A stretch of 52,608 bases of DNA. It comes from Pseudonocardiaceae bacterium. GTDB taxonomy: Bacteria; Actinomycetota; Actinomycetes; Mycobacteriales; Pseudonocardiaceae. A program made the position numbers and the translations under genes. The notes under the pieces are model-generated. The model had not been told where the DNA came from and ran no database searches. It saw only the letters and a program-made list of their open reading frames with translations. Location: positions 1 to 52,608 of the forward strand of contig WHSY01000027.1 in assembly GCA_009379815.1 (NCBI GenBank). Direction: 5' to 3'. Below, in pieces: positions 1-8,803 of the stretch; positions within the stretch are counted from its first letter, which is position 1, and each line of letters begins with the position of its first letter.

Positions 1-165
1 GCGGACGTCGAGGGCTGGGACGGCGAAGGCCCCACGGAGGACGCACGCTTCGTCTTCCGGGGCGAGCCCAAGCCGATGCGGGTCCCCGACTCCCCGCCGG
101 TCGACCTGGCCGGTGCCGAGGGCGGCTCGAACCCGGCCGAGGGCGGCTCCACCAGCGCCGAGTAG
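1..165 (+). CDS. clpC1: ClpC1 ATPase, C-terminal end (partial)
   Basis: The frame is open from the left edge and gives the last 54 residues of a Clp/Hsp100 protein. It starts at ADVEGWDGEG and continues with the FVFRGEPKP segment typical of the actinobacterial ClpC tail, followed by an acidic Gly/Ser-rich end. ClpC1 unfolds substrates for the ClpP1P2 protease in the cytosol. The neighbours (MhuD-like, MutY, DisA, RadA, CarD, IspD, IspF, CysS) match the order around clpC1 in mycobacteria, which supports the call. The ATPase domains lie outside the window. The gene ends 40 bases before a strong hairpin. Confidence 0.88.
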   Translation, partial: ADVEGWDGEGPTEDARFVFRGEPKPMRVPDSPPVDLAGAEGGSNPAEGGSTSAE

Positions 166-204
166 CTCGCGCGCGTGCGCCGGCCGGCGCAGCCGGCACC
201 GCGA

Positions 205-243
205 AGGGGCCCTTCGCCTCATCTGACGAGGCGAAGGGCCCCT
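205..243. terminator. Bidirectional hairpin terminator between clpC1 and the mhuD-like gene
   Basis: A perfect 16-bp inverted repeat, AGGGGCCCTTCGCCTC at 205-220 and its complement at 228-243, encloses a 7-base loop. It sits between two convergent genes, so it can serve both. There is no long T run, as is common for actinobacterial terminators. Confidence 0.8.
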
Positions 244-268
244 CCGCGGCTATAGGGTGCTGCGTGGT

Positions 269-583
269 TCAGCCTTCGGCGCTCGGCCGCGACGACTGCA
301 CGACCTCGAACTCCAGCAGCGAGGACCCGGAGGCGACCGGCTGGGCCCGTTCCCCGGAGTGTGCTTCCCTGGCCGGGCCGTCACGCCAGGCCTGGAAGTG
401 CTCCTCGGTCTCCCAGCGGGTGTAGACGAAGTAACGGTTGTCTCCTGCCACCGGCCGCAGCAGCTCGAAGCCGAGGAACCCCGGCGCGGAGTCCACCGAC
501 CCGTGCCGCTCCCCGAATCGGCGCTCCAGCTCGGGCCCGGCACCCTCCGGGACCTCAATTGCGTTGATCTTCACGACAGCCAT
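269..583 (-). CDS. MhuD-like heme-degrading monooxygenase (ABM fold)
   Basis: A 104-residue antibiotic-biosynthesis-monooxygenase-fold protein. The family uses a dimeric ferredoxin-like fold; MhuD and IsdG members bind heme and open the porphyrin ring to release iron. The residues that define MhuD catalysis, Asn7, Trp66 and His75, fall at exactly these numbers here (INAIE, FQAWRD, AREAH). The position next to clpC1 and close to mutY is that of mhuD in mycobacteria. It runs in the same direction as mutY, 84 bases downstream. The role in heme iron use is inferred from residue conservation and synteny; substrate binding is not shown by sequence alone. Confidence 0.85.
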   Translation of the reverse strand: MAVVKINAIEVPEGAGPELERRFGERHGSVDSAPGFLGFELLRPVAGDNRYFVYTRWETEEHFQAWRDGPAREAHSGERAQPVASGSSLLEFEVVQSSRPSAEG

Positions 584-667
584 GCCCCGAGCCTACGGCC
601 GTTCACGCCCAGCGATGTCCGGTGGTGGCGGCGCCGCCCGGCGTTGAGCCCCCGCCGCGGTCGCGCC

Positions 668-1540
668 TCATCCCTCCCCGGGTAGCGCGAAGCGTCCGTC
701 GGCGGTCTGCTCGACCAGCCCGTCGGCCAGCAGCGAGTCCAGGCACCGGTCGCGCTGGCCGGAGTCGGCCCACACCGCGTCGAGCCGCGGCCGCGGGACC
801 GGGGCGGGCCGGTGACGCAGCACGTCGAGCAGCAGGCCGCGTACCTGACGGTCGGTGCCGGCGAAACCCTGCACCGGCCGGGAAGGGGAGGAATTCGCCG
901 GTCGTCCGGCGCGCAGCCAGGAGCACCCATCGCTGATCGGGCACTCGCCACAGCGCGGGGACCGTGCGGTGCACAGCACCGCACCGAGCTCCATCAGCGC
1001 AGCGGAGAACCGGGCCGCCTCGGCACCGCCCGGCAACAGGTCGGCGACGTCGGACAGGTCCCGGGCCGTCGAGGGCGCACCGGCATCGGCCACACCCCGC
1101 ACCGCACGGGTCACGACCCGGCGCACGTTGGTGTCCACCACGGGCACCCGCCTGCCGTAACCGAACGCCGCCACCGCACGAGCGGTGTAGGAGCCGATCC
1201 CGGGCAGCGCGACCAGATCATCCACATCAGACGGCACGACGTCGCCGTGCTCACCGGCGATGGAGGCCGCCGCGGCATGCAGCCGCAGCGCCCGGCGCGG
1301 GTAACCGAGCTTGCCCCAGGCCCGCAGGACCGTGCCCGGCGACTCGGCTGCCAACGCCGATGGTCGCGGCCAGCGGTCCATCCACTCCGTCCATATCGGA
1401 GCAACGCGGGCCACCGGGGTCTGCTGCAGCATTACCTCGCTGACGAGCACTCCCCACGCCGACGTGCCGGGGGCGCGCCAGGGCAGCTCACGGGCCTGCT
1501 CGTCGAACCAGGCCACGAGCCGGTCGGTAGCCACACTCAC
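668..1540 (-). CDS. mutY: A/G-specific adenine DNA glycosylase MutY
   Basis: A 290-residue base-excision repair enzyme that removes adenine mispaired with 8-oxoguanine. Visible features are the EVMLQQT helix with catalytic Glu35, the helix-hairpin-helix LPGIGSYTA at about 112-120, catalytic Asp136 in VVDTNVRR, and a [4Fe-4S] ligand set Cys190, Cys197, Cys200, Cys206. The length fits the short actinobacterial MutY, in which the C-terminal 8-oxoG recognition domain is reduced. The GTG start at 1540 lies three bases after the disA stop, so the two genes are probably cotranscribed. Confidence 0.95.
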   Translation of the reverse strand: MSVATDRLVAWFDEQARELPWRAPGTSAWGVLVSEVMLQQTPVARVAPIWTEWMDRWPRPSALAAESPGTVLRAWGKLGYPRRALRLHAAAASIAGEHGDVVPSDVDDLVALPGIGSYTARAVAAFGYGRRVPVVDTNVRRVVTRAVRGVADAGAPSTARDLSDVADLLPGGAEAARFSAALMELGAVLCTARSPRCGECPISDGCSWLRAGRPANSSPSRPVQGFAGTDRQVRGLLLDVLRHRPAPVPRPRLDAVWADSGQRDRCLDSLLADGLVEQTADGRFALPGEG

Positions 1541-1543
1541 GGG

Positions 1544-2614
1544 TCAGCCGTAGCGTTCGACGATGCTCGATTCGGCCAGCCGGGACAGTCCCTCCCGGAC
1601 ACCCTTGGCACGCGCGTGGCCCACGCCGTCGACGTGCTGCAGGTCGTCGACGGTGGCTGCCATCAGCGCCTGCAGCGACCCGAAGTGCTCCACCAGCTGG
1701 GACTGTAAGCCGGTCGGCAACCGGGGCACCCTGGCCAGCAGCCGGTGCCCGCGCGGTGAGACCTGGCCCTCCAGCGCCTCGAGCCCGGCGGGGAAGCCGT
1801 AGCAGGCTGCGACCACGGTGAGGTCGAGCAGCTCGGCGCTGGACAGGTGGTCCAGCGCCTCGGCCGCCGACGCCCGTGATCGTCCCACAGGCAGGTAGTC
1901 GCGCATGACCAGCTCCCGGTCGGTGTCCACGTCGCCGACCAGCTCGTCGAGCTGCAGCGCGATCAGGCGTCCGTCGCTGCCGAGCTCGACGACGTCCCAG
2001 GCGATCTCGTCGGCGATCCGCCGCACCATCTCCAATCGCTGCACCACGGTCAACGCGTCGCGCAGCGTGACGAAGTCCTCGATCTCCAGTGCGGACAGCG
2101 AGTGGGCGACCTCGTCGAGGCGGGTGGTGTAGCGCTCCAGAGTGGCCAGGGCCTGGTTCGCCCGGGAGAGGATCACCGGTGAATCGGACAGCACGTGGCG
2201 GCGGCCATCGACGTAGACGCTGAGAATCCCCATCGACTGGCTCGCCGAGATGGTCGGGTGACCGGTCTGGATGGCGGTCCGCTCCGCGGCGCGGTGCCGC
2301 GTGCCGGACTCGTCGGTGGGGATCGTCGGGTCGGGCACGAGCTGCACGTTGGCGCGCAGGATCCGTGCCCCATCGGTGGAGAGCACGATCGCGCCATCCA
2401 TTTTGGACAGTTCCCGCAGCCGGGTCGCGGAGAACTCGACGTCCAGCCGGAAGCCGCCGTCGCAGATCGACTTCACCGCCGGGTCGTGCCCGAGCACGAC
2501 CAAGCCGCCGGTACGGCCGCGCAACACCCGCTCCAGGCCGTCGCGCAGCACGGTGCCGGGAGCGATCCTGGCCAGCGTGCTGCGAAGCAGCTCGGTGTGC
2601 CCGCGGTCGTCCAC
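1544..2614 (-). CDS. disA: DNA integrity scanning protein DisA, diadenylate cyclase
   Basis: A 356-residue c-di-AMP synthase that makes the messenger from two ATP molecules and scans DNA for branched structures. The N-terminal DAC domain (about residues 10-150) carries the DGA motif at 73-75 and the RHR motif at 106-108. A helical linker follows, and a C-terminal helix-hairpin-helix domain contains [18 protein letters not shown]. The start is GTG at 2614, preceded by a strong AGGAGG at 2620-2625. The open frame runs further upstream but that part has no family similarity. RadA, encoded two genes upstream, is a known partner and inhibitor of DisA in other bacteria. Confidence 0.95.
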   Translation of the reverse strand: MDDRGHTELLRSTLARIAPGTVLRDGLERVLRGRTGGLVVLGHDPAVKSICDGGFRLDVEFSATRLRELSKMDGAIVLSTDGARILRANVQLVPDPTIPTDESGTRHRAAERTAIQTGHPTISASQSMGILSVYVDGRRHVLSDSPVILSRANQALATLERYTTRLDEVAHSLSALEIEDFVTLRDALTVVQRLEMVRRIADEIAWDVVELGSDGRLIALQLDELVGDVDTDRELVMRDYLPVGRSRASAAEALDHLSSAELLDLTVVAACYGFPAGLEALEGQVSPRGHRLLARVPRLPTGLQSQLVEHFGSLQALMAATVDDLQHVDGVGHARAKGVREGLSRLAESSIVERYG

Positions 2615-2696
2615 GCTGCCTCCTACCCCGCCCCGGCGTCCCACTGTACGAACCAGCGCACCGTGTGAACCATCAGGCTCCAGGTTGCCGCTGTCG

Positions 2697-3755
2697 TCAA
2701 GGTCGTGGCGGTACGGTGCCGGACCCGGTACCGAAGAAGACGTGCTGGGACATGTCCGCGGTGTAGCGGCTCGCCGGCGGCGTGCGCCCGAGCGTCTCGG
2801 CCATGGCCCGCACGTGGTGCGGTGCCGCGCCGCAGCACAGCCCGAAGTAGCGCACGCCGGCAGCGGCCGCCGCGGTGGTGAACTCGGCGATCTCGTATCG
2901 GTTGCTGGTGAACGGGTCGAGCGCCGTCGGGAACGGCATGTCGCCGGGCAGCAGGTCGGGACGCAGCGGGTCGCGCAGCAGATGCAGCGTCGGCTGCTCG
3001 GTGGTGGTGCGGTAGGCCACCGGCAGCGCCGCGACCGGGACATCCACCGCGTCGACGATGCCCCCCAGCAGGGGCAGCATCGTGGCCGGGCCCCGGATGC
3101 AGTTGAGCCCGACGACGTCGGCGCCGGCGCCGGCGAGCCGGCGGCAGGCATCGGGCGGCGACCCGCCGTCACGCATCTCGTCGGTGGGGCCGACCACGAG
3201 CGTGATGACGGCGGGCAGCTCCGCCTCCCGGATCGCGTCGAGTGCGAGCATGGCCTCACCCGCGTACCGGAACGTCTCGCCGACGACGTAGTCGACACCG
3301 GCATCGGCCGCCCAGCCCACCTGCTCGTCGAACATGGCGCGTACCGCGGTGTGCGTCTGCGGGTCGACCGGGTCGTAGATGTTGCTGTTGCAGACGTTGC
3401 CGGCCAGCAGTGTCCCGCTCGCGTCGGCCACCGCCCGGGCGAGCCCCAACGCCTGCCGGTTCAGCGGTTCGAGCAGCTCGTTCTTGCCGATCGTCCGCAG
3501 CTTCTCGCGGTGGGCGTAGTAGGTGAACGCCAGCACCACGTCCGAGCCGGCGTGCACGAACTGCTCGTGCAGGGCGGTGACCTGCTCGGGATGCTCGAGC
3601 ACGACTTCCGGCACGAACGCCCCGGCCTGCAGGTAGCCGCGGCGTTCCAGCTCCAAGAGGTAGCCCTCGGCGCAGACCACCGGGCCGGTGGCGAGACGCT
3701 GCAGCAGGCCCGGCGCGCGGGGTGAGCTCGGCGGTTGGTGGCGGGATGACGTCAT
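2697..3755 (-). CDS. Homocysteine S-methyltransferase family protein
   Basis: A 352-residue TIM-barrel protein of the homocysteine/betaine-homocysteine methyltransferase family. It carries the three zinc-binding cysteines: Cys219 in VGLNC and Cys307-Cys308 in GLCCGAAP. These enzymes move a methyl group to homocysteine to make methionine. The methyl donor cannot be read from sequence (betaine, S-methylmethionine or another). The ATG at 3755 overlaps the radA stop (ATGA) with a GGAGGAG box upstream, so translation is probably coupled to radA. It interrupts the radA-disA neighbourhood seen in mycobacteria. Confidence 0.85.
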   Translation of the reverse strand: MTSSRHQPPSSPRAPGLLQRLATGPVVCAEGYLLELERRGYLQAGAFVPEVVLEHPEQVTALHEQFVHAGSDVVLAFTYYAHREKLRTIGKNELLEPLNRQALGLARAVADASGTLLAGNVCNSNIYDPVDPQTHTAVRAMFDEQVGWAADAGVDYVVGETFRYAGEAMLALDAIREAELPAVITLVVGPTDEMRDGGSPPDACRRLAGAGADVVGLNCIRGPATMLPLLGGIVDAVDVPVAALPVAYRTTTEQPTLHLLRDPLRPDLLPGDMPFPTALDPFTSNRYEIAEFTTAAAAAGVRYFGLCCGAAPHHVRAMAETLGRTPPASRYTADMSQHVFFGTGSGTVPPRP

Positions 3756-5155
3756 CGCTGCTGCGCTCCTCCGGCGGCGCGGCGGGAGCTGCTCGCACCT
3801 GCAATGCACCGTAACGCCGCACCCAGGTCCGGCACCTCGGTCACCCGCATCCCATCGGGGATCCGGTCGGTGCACTCCGGTGGCACCAGGGCGCGGGTGA
3901 ATCCCAGTCGCGTCGCCTCGGCGAGCCGGCGGCCGACGCCGGTGACCCGCCGCACCTCACCGGCCAGGCCCACCTCACCGATCGCCACCGTGTGCGGCGG
4001 CAGTGCCACGTCGCACACCGCCGATACCACGGCCAGCGCCACCGCGAGATCGGCCGCCGGCTCGGCGACGCGCATGCCGCCGACCGTGGCGGTGAACACG
4101 TCCGAGCCGGTCAGGGCCACCCCGCCGCGGCGTTCCGTGACGGCCAGCACCATCGCTACCCGCGCGGAGTCCAGGCCGCTGACCGCGCGCCGTGGCTGTG
4201 CCAGCGACGACGGTGCGACCAGCGCCTGCACCTCGGCCAGCAGTGCGCGCTTGCCCTCGACCACGACCGTCACGGCGGTTCCGGGAACCTCGGTCTCACG
4301 GGGCGTGAGAAACAGACCGGAGGGATCGGCGACACCGGCGATGCCGTCGTCGCGCAGCTCGAAGCAGCCCACCTCGTCGGCAGGGCCGAAGCGGTTCTTC
4401 ACCCCGCGTACCAGCCGCAGCGTCGACGCCCGCTCGCCCTCGAAGTGCAGCACCACGTCGACGAGATGCTCGAGCACCCGCGGCCCGGCGACCGCGCCGT
4501 CCTTGGTGACGTGTCCGACGAGCACGACCGGCACGCCGCGTTCCTTGGCCGCCGTGATCAGGGCGGCGGCCACCGCGCGGACCTGCGACACCCCGCCGGG
4601 GCTGCCTTCGGCCTCGGCGCAGGCCATCGTCTGTACCGAGTCCACGACGAGCAGGCTCGGTGTGACCGCGTCGAGGTGCCCGAGCAGCGCCGCGAGGTCG
4701 GACTCGGCGGCCAGGTACAGCTCGCCGTGCACCGCCGAGGTCCGTTCCGCCCGCAGCCGCACCTGGCCGGCCGACTCCTCGCCGGTGACGTACAGCGCGC
4801 GCCTGCCGGCTGCCGCGCACCGGTGGGCGACCTCGAGCAGCAGGGTGGACTTGCCCACTCCCGGCTCGCCCGCGAGCAGTACCACCGCGCCGGGCACCAG
4901 GCCGCCGCCGAGCACCCGGTCGAGCTCGTCGACCCCGGTGGGGCGGGCCCGGGCGGAGTGCAGGTCCACTTCGGCGATCGGACGAGCCGGTGCGGTGGGT
5001 GCCCCGGCCGTGATCCGGGCCGCCGGGCGTGGTCCGACCGACTCGATGCTGCCCCATGTCCGGCATTCGGGGCATCGCCCGACCCATTTGGCGACTTCGT
5101 GGCCGCATTCGGTGCAACGGTGCCCCTGGCGGGGGGTGCGGAGGTTTCGGGCCAC
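3752..5155 (-). CDS. radA: DNA repair protein RadA
   Basis: A 467-residue RecA-like ATPase that helps branch migration during recombination. The order is a C4 zinc finger (Cys14, Cys17, Cys28, Cys31), the Walker A box GEPGVGKS at 96-103, a Walker B stretch LLVVDSVQT at about 168-176, the RadA-specific KNRFG at 253-257, and a C-terminal Lon-protease-like domain with [15 protein letters not shown]. The length is normal. It lies 41 bases downstream of the lipoprotein gene and overlaps the next gene by four bases. Confidence 0.95.
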   Translation of the reverse strand: MARNLRTPRQGHRCTECGHEVAKWVGRCPECRTWGSIESVGPRPAARITAGAPTAPARPIAEVDLHSARARPTGVDELDRVLGGGLVPGAVVLLAGEPGVGKSTLLLEVAHRCAAAGRRALYVTGEESAGQVRLRAERTSAVHGELYLAAESDLAALLGHLDAVTPSLLVVDSVQTMACAEAEGSPGGVSQVRAVAAALITAAKERGVPVVLVGHVTKDGAVAGPRVLEHLVDVVLHFEGERASTLRLVRGVKNRFGPADEVGCFELRDDGIAGVADPSGLFLTPRETEVPGTAVTVVVEGKRALLAEVQALVAPSSLAQPRRAVSGLDSARVAMVLAVTERRGGVALTGSDVFTATVGGMRVAEPAADLAVALAVVSAVCDVALPPHTVAIGEVGLAGEVRRVTGVGRRLAEATRLGFTRALVPPECTDRIPDGMRVTEVPDLGAALRCIAGASSSRRAAGGAQQR

Positions 5156-5196
5156 GATCGCGGACCGTATCGCGCAGCCCCGACAGTGGGAGCCCC

Positions 5197-5838
5197 TCAG
5201 CCCCCGCCGGACCCATGGCCGGATCCGCTCGCTCCGGCGGGGTCGGCCCCGGCGGGGGCGTTGATCGGCGCCTGCAGGGTCACCTCGCCGGCGCCGCGGA
5301 ACACCAACGTCACCGGCGTGTTCAACCCGGGACGGATCGGCTCTCGGAGGTCGCGGAGCACGATGCGCAGCTCACCACCGTCGATCGGCGGGACGACCGC
5401 AGTCGGCGCAGGCGACGATGGCGCGGCCGAGGTGCCCGCAGCCGAGGAGTTGTCGGCGTCGGGGATGCTCGAGACCGCGGATCCGGCCGGAACCGTGGTC
5501 ACGCCCTCGACGGTCACCCTGCCCGCAACCGGCGACGTCACCGAGACCAGTTCGTCGGCGGTAGTGCCCGAGTTGACGATCGTGACGCGGAGCGGTGCAT
5601 CGTCGCCTGCGCGGTAGCCGAAGACCTCGCCGCCGGGATAGGCGAGCACCGCGTCGCGCAGTGCGATCGGTCCGACATCGACGTTGGCACCGTTGACGGC
5701 CGCGACCTGCTGGCTCGTCTCCGCGGCCTGGCCTGCGGCGCAGCTGGACAGTGCCGGCCCGGTCAGGGCGAGCAGGGCTACGAATCCGAGCAGCGCGGGC
5801 AGGCGGTGGGTCCGCGGGTTCTGCGGTGCGCGGCTCAC
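5197..5838 (-). CDS. LpqE-like secreted lipoprotein
   Basis: A 213-residue exported lipoprotein. The N-terminus has a short basic part, a hydrophobic segment at about 14-30 and the lipobox LSSC with the lipidated Cys at 33. The mature part is Ala/Thr/Ser-rich and contains a beta-rich domain ([21 protein letters not shown]), a low-complexity Ser/Ala/Pro linker at about 125-147 and a second beta segment. Its place between radA and carD is that of lpqE in M. tuberculosis. The GTG start follows a GGAGG box seven bases upstream. The molecular function is unknown. Confidence 0.8.
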   Translation of the reverse strand: MSRAPQNPRTHRLPALLGFVALLALTGPALSSCAAGQAAETSQQVAAVNGANVDVGPIALRDAVLAYPGGEVFGYRAGDDAPLRVTIVNSGTTADELVSVTSPVAGRVTVEGVTTVPAGSAVSSIPDADNSSAAGTSAAPSSPAPTAVVPPIDGGELRIVLRDLREPIRPGLNTPVTLVFRGAGEVTLQAPINAPAGADPAGASGSGHGSGGG

Positions 5839-5921
5839 TGCGGAGTCCTCCAGGTGACACGGTGGCTGGATGGCTGGCGCGCTCCTGGCGTCACCTGACC
5901 AGGCCGAAGCCTAACCGCGCG

Positions 5922-5952
5922 GGTGGCAAGCCCTGCATCCGGGCTCGCCACC
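5922..5952. other. Hairpin in the lpqE-carD divergent region
   Basis: GGTGGCAAGCCC at 5922-5933 pairs with GGGCTCGCCACC at 5941-5952 with one mismatch and a 7-base loop. It lies in the leader region of the divergent lipoprotein gene. It may affect that transcript or act as an operator; nothing in the sequence decides which. Confidence 0.4.
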
Positions 5953-6053
5953 GCAGGTCCACAGTGGATCTCCGTGTCGCCCCCGATCCCCGCGTTGCAC
6001 GACCCCCAGGTAGTTGTCAACCCCCTGACCTGCGACGACGCTCCGCTACCGGC

Positions 6054-6082
6054 TGCACAGCCGCCGCCGGACGTGCTATCCT
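6054..6082 (+). promoter_or_regulatory. Putative carD promoter
   Basis: The box TATCCT at 6077-6082 is preceded by an extended TGC element. TGCACA lies 17 bases upstream at 6054-6059 and matches TTGACA at four of six positions. The carD ATG is 28 bases downstream of the -10 box. This fits a housekeeping sigma factor promoter. Confidence 0.5.
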
Positions 6083-6109
6083 TAGCGCAGCGAAAGGGGC
6101 AGAGGACAC

Positions 6110-6598
6110 ATGGTTTTCAAGGTCGGAGAGACCGTCGTCTACCCGCACCACGGTGCCGCTCTCATCGAGGCGATCGAGACCAGAGTGATCAAGGGCGAGG
6201 AGAAGCAGTACCTCGTCCTCAAGGTCGCTCAGGGTGACCTCACCGTTCGCGTTCCCGCTGCCAACGCCGAGGTGGTCGGCGTGCGGGACGTGGTCGGTCA
6301 GGAGGGCCTCGACCGGGTTTTCGAGGTGCTGCGGGCTCCCCACACGGAGGAGCCGACGAACTGGTCGCGACGGTACAAGGCCAACCTGGAGAAGCTCGCC
6401 TCCGGCGACGTGAACAAGGTGGCCGAGGTGGTCCGGGACCTCTGGCGCCGCGAGCGTGACCGCGGGCTGTCGGCGGGGGAGAAGCGGATGCTCGCCAAGG
6501 CCCGGCAGATCCTGGTCAGCGAACTCGCGCTGGCCGAGGGCACCAACGAGGACAAGGCCGAGGTGCTCCTCGACGAGGTCCTCGCCACAGCCTCCTGA
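6110..6598 (+). CDS. carD: CarD family RNA polymerase-binding regulator
   Basis: A 162-residue global transcription factor that binds the RNA polymerase beta subunit and steadies the open complex at rRNA and other promoters. The N-terminal RNA polymerase-interacting domain begins [21 protein letters not shown]. The C-terminal helical DNA-binding domain carries [13 protein letters not shown] and the Trp of [13 protein letters not shown]. Length and sequence fit the mycobacterial protein, which is essential. A purine-rich AGAGGA box lies five bases before the ATG. It is followed without a gap by ispD. Confidence 0.95.
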   Translation: MVFKVGETVVYPHHGAALIEAIETRVIKGEEKQYLVLKVAQGDLTVRVPAANAEVVGVRDVVGQEGLDRVFEVLRAPHTEEPTNWSRRYKANLEKLASGDVNKVAEVVRDLWRRERDRGLSAGEKRMLAKARQILVSELALAEGTNEDKAEVLLDEVLATAS

Positions 6599-6633
6599 CC
6601 GCCCGGCCCTCGGCGGGTGCCGTCGTCGCGCTC

Positions 6634-7284
6634 GTGCCCGCTGCCGGGCGCGGGGTGCGGCTGGGCGCCGGGACGCCCAAGGCGTTCGCGCGGCTGCACG
6701 GCCGGCCGTTGCTGTGGCACGCCGTCGGCGGGCTACTGGGCTCGGGCTGCGTGGACCGGGTGGTGGTCGCGGTGGCAGGCAGCGACCGGGTGCTGGCGGC
6801 GACCGCACTCGACGACGTCACCGAACGCGTCCGCATCGTCACCGGTGGCACCGAGCGGTCCGACTCGGTGCGTGCCGCGCTCGAGGCCGTGACGGATGCC
6901 GACATCGTTCTGGTGCACGATGCGGCACGGTGCCTCATCCCCCCTTCGGTGATCCGGTCCGTGGTCGACGCGGTCCGGGCCGGTCACCGCGCGGTCGTGC
7001 CGGTACTGCCGTGCAGCGACACCGTCAAGCAGGTCGACGACCACGGAACCGTGATCACCACGGTGGACCGTGCGGTGCTGCGGGTCGCGCAGACCCCACA
7101 GGGCTTCGACGCCGACCTGCTGCGCCGGGCGTACGCGACAGGCGGCGGGCACGCCACGGACGATGCCGAGCTGGTCGAGCGGCTCGGGGAGGCGGTGACC
7201 ACGGTCGCCGGGCATCCGCGTGCTTTCAAGATCACGACACCGTTCGACCTGGCGGTCGCCGAGGCCGTGGCCGGTGCGCCGTGA
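6634..7284 (+). CDS. ispD: 2-C-methyl-D-erythritol 4-phosphate cytidylyltransferase IspD
   Basis: The third step of the MEP isoprenoid pathway, joining CTP with methylerythritol phosphate. Visible parts are the nucleotide-binding loop [17 protein letters not shown], the VHDAARCL motif, and QTPQGFD near residue 150. The listed GTG at 6634 begins inside the conserved N-terminal strand, so the true protein is probably longer. The frame is open upstream to a CTG at 6595 that overlaps the carD stop (CTGA), and it adds [12 protein letters not shown]. No ATG, GTG or TTG lies in frame between them. The 3' end overlaps ispF by four bases. Confidence 0.92.
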   Translation: MPAAGRGVRLGAGTPKAFARLHGRPLLWHAVGGLLGSGCVDRVVVAVAGSDRVLAATALDDVTERVRIVTGGTERSDSVRAALEAVTDADIVLVHDAARCLIPPSVIRSVVDAVRAGHRAVVPVLPCSDTVKQVDDHGTVITTVDRAVLRVAQTPQGFDADLLRRAYATGGGHATDDAELVERLGEAVTTVAGHPRAFKITTPFDLAVAEAVAGAP

Positions 7285-7748
7285 GGGTCGGCATCGGCAC
7301 CGACGTGCATCCGATCCGCGCCGGCCGTGCCTGCTGGCTGGCCGGGCTGCACTGGCCTGGCATCGACGGCTGCGCCGGCCACTCCGACGGCGATGTCGCC
7401 GCGCACGCGCTGTGCGACGCCGCGCTGTCGGCCGCCGGTCTCGGGGACCTCGGCGCGGTGTTCGGCACCGGGCAGCCGCGCTGGTCGGGTGCCCACGGTG
7501 CAGAGCTGCTGGGCGGGGTCCGCGACCGGCTGGCCGCAGCCGGCTGGGTGCTCGGCAACGCCGCGGTGCAGGTGATCGGCGACGCGCCGCGAATCGGCAC
7601 CCGCCGTGACGAGGCGCAGCAGGTGCTCTCCGCGGCGCTCGGCGGACCCGTCACGGTGTCCGGTACGACCACCGACGGTCTCGGCCTCACCGGCCGCGGC
7701 GAGGGTCTCGCGGCCGTCGCGACCGTTCTGCTGCTGCGCAGCTCGTGA
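7281..7748 (+). CDS. ispF: 2-C-methyl-D-erythritol 2,4-cyclodiphosphate synthase IspF
   Basis: A 155-residue enzyme of the MEP pathway that cyclises CDP-methylerythritol phosphate and releases CMP. The metal ligands appear in GIGTDVHP (Asp and His) and in the later [14 protein letters not shown] block; the C-terminal [13 protein letters not shown] motif is also present. The GTG start at 7281 overlaps the ispD stop (GTGA), which indicates translational coupling. Its last codons and stop codon are part of a long palindrome, and the stop TGA is supplied by the repeat core. Confidence 0.95.
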   Translation: MRVGIGTDVHPIRAGRACWLAGLHWPGIDGCAGHSDGDVAAHALCDAALSAAGLGDLGAVFGTGQPRWSGAHGAELLGGVRDRLAAAGWVLGNAAVQVIGDAPRIGTRRDEAQQVLSAALGGPVTVSGTTTDGLGLTGRGEGLAAVATVLLLRSS

Positions 7749-7798
7749 GTGGCGATGCGAACCACGGCTCGCATCGCCACTCACGAGCTGCGCAGCAG
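7731..7798. repeat. Palindromic repeat copy 1 (30-bp arms, also a likely terminator)
   Basis: A perfect 30-bp inverted repeat (7731-7760 with 7769-7798) surrounds an 8-base spacer. Its core at 7745-7784 has the arm GTGAGTGGCGATGCGA, an 8-base spacer and the complementary arm, the same 40-bp layout found at 14259-14298 and 36823-36862. The outer 14 bases of each arm extend into the end of ispF and to the end of the convergent VWA gene. It probably ends transcription from both sides. Confidence 0.85.
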
Positions 7799-7799
7799 C

Positions 7800-8717
7800 T
7801 CACGGGCGCAGCACGTGGGCCACCGCGCCCGGAGCCTGCGACGGGCGCAGCAAGGGGGCGCTGCGGCCACCGCCTGCGGCTGCGAGCCGGTCGCAGGCCA
7901 CCACCGCGTCGGGCTCGCCGGACAGTGCCAGCGCGTGCACCCGGCAGCCTGCCCGGGCCGCGTCCGCGGCGACCACGAGCGGGTCGGTGCCGGTGTTGGC
8001 CATCCCGTCGGTGAGCACGAGAACTTCCCGCCGTGGTGTGGCCGCCAGCGCCGCCTGGGCCAGCGCGGTGCGCAGCCCGAGCGCGAGATCGGTGGTGTCG
8101 CCGCCCTGCAGGTCGAACAGCGCGTCGAGCACCGTGCTCGCGGGTGCCGGGCTGCGCAGGTCCCGCAGCACGGCCGCGGCCGACCAGAACGCCACGACGC
8201 CGAGCTCGTCGCCGGGGCGCAGCCGACCGGCCAGTGCCGCCGCGGTCGTCACCGCGGTGGCCAGCGGCGCGCCGGTGGTGGACCCGGAGGCATCGACGAG
8301 CAGCACGTAGGCCGGGGCAGGCCGCCGCCAGCCTCGCCAGCGCAGGTCGTCGGCGCGGAGCCGGGGGTGCTCGGCGAACCGCTCGAGGGTGGCGTCGAGG
8401 TCGAGGTCGAGCCCGGGCTCGCTGACGGTGGCCAGCCGCCCCGTGCCGGAACGGTCGTCCTGTGCTGGCCGGGGCGGTGCGAGCAGCAGCCGGGCGGCCA
8501 GCCGCCGGACCTGCGCCCGCAGCGACTCGTCGGTCGCCCTGGTCAGGTCGGCGAGCAGCCGCACGCCCGCGTCGGGATCCTCGTGCAGCGCGGCGGCGAG
8601 CTGCGCCGCGTCGAGCTGCCCGACCCGGGGGGAGACCCGCTGCAGGTCGGGGTGGCGGGCGGCGAGCTCGTCACGGCCGGTGGTGCGGCGCGACTGCTCT
8701 CGCAGCAGCTGCGCCAC
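7800..8717 (-). CDS. VWA domain protein
   Basis: A 305-residue protein with a C-terminal von Willebrand factor A domain (about residues 135-300). It has a full MIDAS set: DASGS, a following Thr in QGGDTTD, and LTDGMANTG. The N-terminal half is Leu/Arg-rich and helical. VWA proteins next to MoxR ATPases usually act together as a metal-dependent chaperone that assembles or activates an enzyme. The start is uncertain. GTG at 8717 is the first standard start, but the frame is open back to a CTG at 8807 that overlaps the MoxR stop (CTGA), adding 30 Pro/Gly/Asp-rich residues. Confidence 0.8.
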   Translation of the reverse strand: MAQLLREQSRRTTGRDELAARHPDLQRVSPRVGQLDAAQLAAALHEDPDAGVRLLADLTRATDESLRAQVRRLAARLLLAPPRPAQDDRSGTGRLATVSEPGLDLDLDATLERFAEHPRLRADDLRWRGWRRPAPAYVLLVDASGSTTGAPLATAVTTAAALAGRLRPGDELGVVAFWSAAAVLRDLRSPAPASTVLDALFDLQGGDTTDLALGLRTALAQAALAATPRREVLVLTDGMANTGTDPLVVAADAARAGCRVHALALSGEPDAVVACDRLAAAGGGRSAPLLRPSQAPGAVAHVLRP

Positions 8718-8803
8718 GTCGCGAGGATCGGTGATCGGCTCCTTGCCGCCGGAGGTCGGGGGCGGCGCGGCACTGCCGTCGTCAGTGCTGTCGCCCGGCG
8801 GCG

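Noticed and set aside
2615-3304. Upstream extension of disA in the same frame.
   Set aside because: It overlaps the methyltransferase gene in another frame, has Arg/Ser/Pro-rich shadow sequence, and the GTG at 2614 has a clear ribosome-binding site.
7731-7798. Reading the long palindrome only as a terminator of ispF and the VWA gene.
   Set aside because: It may work as one, but the same 40-bp core appears upstream of a gene and inside a gene, so terminator function alone does not explain it.
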